DNA of 8,572 nt from an uncultured Oscillospiraceae bacterium (lineage in GTDB: Bacteria > Bacillota > Clostridia > Oscillospirales > Oscillospiraceae), in assembly GCA_910578735.1 (NCBI GenBank), contig CAJTSQ010000060.1, positions 1 through 8,572 on the forward strand. The letters run 5' to 3'. Below, in pieces: positions 5,986 through 8,572 of the stretch (the first letter of the stretch is position 1; every line of letters begins with the position of its first letter). Position numbers and translations under genes: made by a program. The notes beneath the pieces were generated by a model. The model had not been told where the DNA came from. It saw only the letters and a list, made by a program, of their open reading frames with translations, and ran no database searches.

Positions 5986-6546
5986 ATGATGTATCTCTCC
6001 AAAGGAGAACTGACACAGTCCAGTAAGACTGGGCTTGACTATGTATCCCGTTGCGGCTGTGCCTACGCACTGGGGCCGGAACTGGCCGGACTTTGGAAGA
6101 AGGCGAGACTTGCCCCACAGCCGGTGCCAGAAGGCAGGGAGCAGGCAGTCAGGCGCATGGAGGCCAGCGGCTTGGTTATTACCACTGAGGAAACCGGGAC
6201 ACTGGCTGCTTACCGGCTCCTGATTGGCTGCGTTATTTGCCCCAACAGCAGGAGATGGACAGACCGTTTCCTAACCAGGTCTGTCCGGCGCATCTGGAAA
6301 TGGCTCCATGAGGCGGGACTGCGTCTGACCGCCAGCGAACTGGTCCGGCTGGAGGAGCGGCGGGTCCAGCCTACTCCCGCACTTTTGGGCGAGGATGGCC
6401 GGCAGCGGCTGACGGAGATGATCTACTTCGCGGAGACGATCCCCGATGGCATTCTGGAGACACGGATGGAACACTCGCCCGCTCGTGACAACGTAGTGGG
6501 TGCTTTGCTGGAGCTGCTGCGCACCCGCCGTCTGCTGCTGATTTGA
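5986..6546 (+). CDS. 186-aa hypothetical protein, possibly helical DNA-binding
   Basis: GAGGTGA (5974-5980) supports ATG at 5986 or the adjacent ATG at 5989; the GTG at 5977 lies inside the ribosome binding site. The protein is soluble, Arg-rich and mostly helical. Cys23, Cys25, Cys82 and Cys85 could form a metal site. The region REQAVRRMEASGLVI (about 51-65), followed by a beta-like stretch, has the look of a winged-helix recognition segment, and a second helical unit rich in Arg lies at about 100-130. These are impressions from pattern, not a family match. Its stop overlaps the ribosome binding site of the 148-aa membrane protein, so both belong to one operon. Confidence 0.75.
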   Translation: MMYLSKGELTQSSKTGLDYVSRCGCAYALGPELAGLWKKARLAPQPVPEGREQAVRRMEASGLVITTEETGTLAAYRLLIGCVICPNSRRWTDRFLTRSVRRIWKWLHEAGLRLTASELVRLEERRVQPTPALLGEDGRQRLTEMIYFAETIPDGILETRMEHSPARDNVVGALLELLRTRRLLLI

Positions 6547-6558
6547 AGGAGGGGGACT

Positions 6559-7005
6559 ATGGAGCGAACACAAATCCCCATGCCCTTGCAGACGCAGATT
6601 TTGATTCGGTTGGCGCTGGCCGTCTGTTCACTGATTGCGGGCAATGTCTGTCTGGTTTTCTTTACCGTGACAATCGCTGTGCCCTTTTTCCTGCTGGCCT
6701 TGCTGATGGCTGTCAGCGGGTGCCACCTTTATCGGGTGGTTGTGCGCGGCCGCTATCTGGTCCTAACCGGTGCCGTGCTGAACGTGGAGCGCACCGCCGT
6801 CCTGCGCCGTCCCAAAGCTATTCTGATGGAGGTTGAGGGGAAGGCCCTGCGGGTCGTACTGCGAAGCCGCCACAAAGCTCCAAGCGAGGGCAGCCAGATC
6901 TCGTTCTATGTGCAGGACAGCACTCCGATCTATGAGTGGCGGGGGATACACCTGCTTGGCTCCTATCTGGCGGCAGCGGCCGGAACTTCCGGCACACCCA
7001 CATAG
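6559..7005 (+). CDS. 148-aa membrane protein with two N-terminal helices
   Basis: AAGGAGG (6546-6552) with 6-nt spacing gives a clear ATG. Two hydrophobic helices lie at about 14-36 and 38-58, forming a hairpin in the membrane. A soluble, basic, beta-rich domain follows (about 62-130, VVVRGRYLVLTGAVLNVERTAV), then a short Ala/Gly tail. By the positive-inside rule the Arg-rich domain should face the cytoplasm. The plan resembles small membrane proteins with a PH-like domain, but I do not recognise a family. It sits between the 186-aa gene and the XF1762-family gene with 12-nt and 11-nt gaps, so it is co-transcribed with them. Confidence 0.8.
   Translation: MERTQIPMPLQTQILIRLALAVCSLIAGNVCLVFFTVTIAVPFFLLALLMAVSGCHLYRVVVRGRYLVLTGAVLNVERTAVLRRPKAILMEVEGKALRVVLRSRHKAPSEGSQISFYVQDSTPIYEWRGIHLLGSYLAAAAGTSGTPT
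6979..6993. repeat. Perfect 7-bp inverted repeat at gene junction
   Basis: GCCGGAA and TTCCGGC flank a single central C. It lies in the last codons of the 148-aa gene, 24 nt before the next start. As RNA it could form a 5-bp hairpin. It may be chance in GC-rich coding DNA, or it may affect re-initiation at the following gene, which lacks a good ribosome binding site. Confidence 0.3.
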
Positions 7006-7016
7006 AGCGTGCCCTA

Positions 7017-7892
7017 ATGGTCTATCACATCTTCCAATACGACATTGAGGGCGTCTGGTATCGTGATTCCCAGGTCTATTCCGATGCGCAGTTTGATGCC
7101 ATTATGGACCGGCTGGAGTGGCGACTGCCCACTGGCATGAGAGTGTTCCATTTTGGAGCGCCTGGGCCAGAATATTATCCTTTGGACAACCCTGTCGTGC
7201 TGCATCGCCCAGTGCTGTCCCTGAACCCTGTGGCACTGGCTACGGGAGCACTGGCATACCGAGCCGTACTGAATGACAAACTTACTCGTCTGCGTATTCC
7301 CATCACACATCAGATTGAACGCTTTGTAATATGCGGCGGCCCAGATATATGGCCGTGTTTTCGTTATGTGGACGGGGGGCGGTATGTGATTACCACTGAA
7401 TTGAAGATTGTGCCGCTGTCGTTTCGCGCGGCCAAGGAATATGTCCAGCGTTATCATCGCCACAATGCAGCCCCGCAGGGCCATAAATTTTCCATTGGGC
7501 TGATTGTTCCCAACGAGGACCGGTATATTGGTGTTGCTATCGCCAGCGTTCCGAAGGCGCGGCATCTAAATGATGGGCTTACGTTGGAGATCAATCGTGT
7601 GTGCTGCGATCCCGCCTTCTCCAATGCTTGCAGTAAACTTTACGGAGCCGTTGTCAAGGCGGGGAAGGCGATGGGCTATACCCGGTTTATCACTTATACA
7701 CTCCCGGCGGAGGGCGGAAGCAGTATAAAAGCGGTTGGATTCCGTTTGGCTGGAACGGTCCCAGAACGAAAAGATGGTTGGTGTCGAACTATCCGCCGCC
7801 GCAGGAGTCCTTGCCGCGCTCCGGCGGGGCCAAAACTCAGATGGGTCCTTGACACCCGGCCCGCACAGAACCATGGTAACTGCGATGAATAG
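7017..7892 (+). CDS. XF1762-family protein with an extra N-terminal region
   Basis: This is a 291-aa protein. Residues about 129-277 match the XF1762 family as I know it: IVPLSFRAAKEYV, the YHRHNAAPQGHKFSIG signature, EINRVCCD, NACSKLYGA, GYTRFITYTLPAEGGSSI and a C-terminal GPKLRWVL. Members are typically about 150 aa, resemble acetyltransferase-type folds, and occur often in phages and mobile elements; their reaction is unknown to me. Residues 1-128 are an additional segment with no recognised domain. ATG at 7017 has no good ribosome binding site and lies 11 nt after the preceding stop, so translation probably relies on re-initiation. An internal GTG at 7386 after a G-run could start the family domain alone. 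The gene ends just before the ssb promoter. Confidence 0.8.
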   Translation: MVYHIFQYDIEGVWYRDSQVYSDAQFDAIMDRLEWRLPTGMRVFHFGAPGPEYYPLDNPVVLHRPVLSLNPVALATGALAYRAVLNDKLTRLRIPITHQIERFVICGGPDIWPCFRYVDGGRYVITTELKIVPLSFRAAKEYVQRYHRHNAAPQGHKFSIGLIVPNEDRYIGVAIASVPKARHLNDGLTLEINRVCCDPAFSNACSKLYGAVVKAGKAMGYTRFITYTLPAEGGSSIKAVGFRLAGTVPERKDGWCRTIRRRRSPCRAPAGPKLRWVLDTRPAQNHGNCDE

Positions 7893-7896
7893 CATA

Positions 7897-7925
7897 TTGA
7901 CCTTCTGGAATAATCATGCTATAAT
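7897..7925 (+). promoter_or_regulatory. Strong sigma-A promoter for ssb leader
   Basis: TTGACC (7897-7902) and a perfect TATAAT (7920-7925) are separated by exactly 17 nt. Transcription should start near 7932, giving a leader of about 165 nt before ssb. Short inverted arms AGCAT (7891-7895) and ATGCT (7916-7920) overlap the promoter and could be an operator, though they are short. Confidence 0.85.
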
Positions 7926-7934
7926 CAAGACAAT

Positions 7935-7974
7935 AGTTACCGTGTTTTCTTTAGGAAACAAAGTTACCGTGTTT
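7935..7974 (+). repeat. Two exact 13-bp direct repeats in ssb leader
   Basis: AGTTACCGTGTTT occurs at 7935-7947 and again at 7962-7974, 27 nt apart. The second copy corresponds to the conserved box of leader 1 (25-40). The first begins within a few nt of the predicted transcription start. The small hairpin lies between them and overlaps the 3' end of the first copy. They could be twin binding sites for a regulator, on DNA or RNA. Confidence 0.7.
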
Positions 7975-7977
7975 CAG

Positions 7978-8017
7978 AGTGTCAAATGGCGCTATTGCGC
8001 TGTTTGGCACTTTTTTT
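7978..8017 (+). terminator. Intrinsic terminator within ssb leader
   Basis: A fully paired 15-bp stem (7978-7992 with 7997-8011, including several G-U pairs) has a UAUU loop and is followed by seven T (8011-8017). It lies about 46 nt after the predicted transcription start and well before ssb, the classic position for an attenuator. Confidence 0.85.
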
Positions 8018-8040
8018 GTTTTCTGCCCGCGAAAATGCGG

Positions 8041-8061
8041 GTTGAAATAAACTATTTCAAC
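8041..8061. repeat. Perfect 9-bp inverted repeat before ssb
   Basis: GTTGAAATA (8041-8049) and TATTTCAAC (8053-8061) flank AAC. On DNA this could be an operator; in RNA it is a stable hairpin. CTGCC (8023-8027) and GGCAG (8062-8066) could pair around it and close a larger junction together with the adjoining CCCGC/GCGGG hairpin. Confidence 0.55.
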
Positions 8062-8096
8062 GGCAGGGAAGGACCTGCAGAAAGGGGCATCACATC

Positions 8097-8572
8097 ATGC
8101 TGAAACTAATCATCACGGAGGCCGTTGTCTCCAAGGGGTATAACGACGACCCCGCCGTCCGCTATTTTAGTAGCAATAGCGAAAACACCGGGCAGGTTGC
8201 CAACTTCCGGATCGGGAAACGGGTCTACGACAGCAAGGCGGAGAACAACCACCGCTGGCTCAACTTCACCGTCAAGGCGTTTGGGGATATGTGCGAGCGC
8301 GTCAAGCGCATGAAGCTCAAGGAGGGCTCGTACATCAACATCATCGCCCGCTATGACGAGGAGACCTGGGAGACCAAGGACACCCATGAGACCCGAACAG
8401 GCGTGGTCCTGTACCTGGACGAGATCGAGTATGCCAGCAGCGGCAATGGCCAGAAGAATGGCCAGGCCAGTTCTGGCGGTACGGCCCCCCAGGGCAGCAA
8501 CGCACCTGCTGCGCAGAATGGCACTCCGGCAGCTCAGAACCAGCAGTCGCAGGGTTATCCGCAAGGCCAGCC
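8097..8572 (+). CDS. ssb: Single-stranded DNA-binding protein (partial, 3' end outside window)
   Basis: The gene opens with ATG at 8097, 9 nt after AAAGGGG (8081-8087), and is still open at the window edge after 158 codons. The first about 125 residues match an SSB OB fold: DPAVRYFSSN, GQVANFRIG, RWLNFTVKAFGDMCERV, LKEGSYINIIARYD, and a tail strand VVLYLDEIEYA. A long Gln/Asn/Gly/Ala-rich linker follows, as in typical SSBs; the acidic C-terminal tip would lie beyond the window. The N-terminus (MLKLIITEAVVSKGY) differs from chromosomal SSBs, and a polar insert (SENTG) follows the DPAVRYF motif, suggesting an element-encoded version. It would coat single strands during conjugal transfer or replication. 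It has its own strong promoter and a structured leader. Confidence 0.92.
   Translation, partial: MLKLIITEAVVSKGYNDDPAVRYFSSNSENTGQVANFRIGKRVYDSKAENNHRWLNFTVKAFGDMCERVKRMKLKEGSYINIIARYDEETWETKDTHETRTGVVLYLDEIEYASSGNGQKNGQASSGGTAPQGSNAPAAQNGTPAAQNQQSQGYPQGQ

Larger units (their letters stand above)
7932..8096 (+). promoter_or_regulatory. Structured ssb leader, copy 2 of the attenuator-like element
   Basis: The predicted 5' untranslated RNA contains in order: a first AGTTACCGTGTTT (7935-7947), a small hairpin (7943-7949 with 7954-7960, UUUA loop), a second AGTTACCGTGTTT (7962-7974), a terminator hairpin (7978-8017), a CCCGC/GCGGG hairpin (8026-8041), a 9-bp hairpin (8041-8061) and a 5-bp hairpin (8063-8078) just before the ribosome binding site. 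The part from 7943 to 8017 has the same plan as positions 9-79. Read-through of the terminator is needed to express ssb from this promoter. Confidence 0.7.

Noticed and set aside
7740..7860. Possible frameshift at the end of the XF1762-family gene, because the Arg-rich stretch looks odd
   Set aside because: The frame recovers a family-like GPKLRWVL ending, and other frames give no better match.
1..8572. CRISPR array, tRNA/rRNA genes, insertion sequences or attachment sites
   Set aside because: No regularly spaced repeats, cloverleaf sequences, transposase genes or terminal inverted repeats were seen.

Overview
All genes in this window lie on the + strand. The sequence is fairly GC-rich, with strong AAGGAGG-type ribosome binding sites, two TTG start codons, and U-rich intrinsic terminators. 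This fits a Clostridia (Bacillota), perhaps a gut Oscillospiraceae-type host; that is inference, as no taxonomic marker is present. The gene mix is an NAD-dependent DNA ligase, a single-stranded DNA-binding protein (SSB), an XF1762-family protein and a run of small Cys-rich or membrane-anchored proteins of unknown function. It looks like the accessory/DNA-processing part of an integrative conjugative element or large plasmid. No relaxase, coupling ATPase, integrase, tRNA, rRNA, IS element or CRISPR array is visible, so the mobile-element label is provisional.

Layout. Positions 1-159 hold the 3' end of an untranslated leader with two strong terminator hairpins. It is followed by a 106-aa Cys-motif protein (160-480) and ligA (492-2453), then a hairpin terminator (2485-2521). 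A second cluster follows: a YkgJ-type cysteine-cluster protein (2535-3317), a 75-aa two-CxxC protein (3345-3572), a 383-aa Cys-rich protein coupled by an ATGA overlap (3569-4720), and a 257-aa protein with an SSB-like domain plan (4738-5511). A promoter (5492-5520) precedes a zinc-ribbon/tail-anchor protein (5593-5931), a 186-aa protein (5986-6546), a 148-aa two-helix membrane protein (6559-7005) and a 291-aa XF1762-family protein with an extra N-terminal region (7017-7892). A near-consensus promoter (7897-7925) then drives a long structured leader ending in ssb (8097-8572, cut by the window edge).

The most interesting signal is regulatory. The leaders before the first operon and before ssb share one architecture: small hairpin, conserved box AAAGT(A/T)(A/G)CCGTGTT(A/T)C, long terminator hairpin, U-tract. 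The stems differ in sequence but remain paired, which points to selection on RNA structure. In both leaders the frame opened by the GTG inside the box stays open through the terminator and reads similar residues. This suggests a shared attenuation or antitermination switch controlling DNA-processing genes of the element.

A second notable point is in LigA. It departs from the E. coli enzyme at several catalytic positions. It also carries a strong internal ribosome binding site and an in-frame ATG directly before its BRCT domain, so a separate 86-aa BRCT protein may be made.
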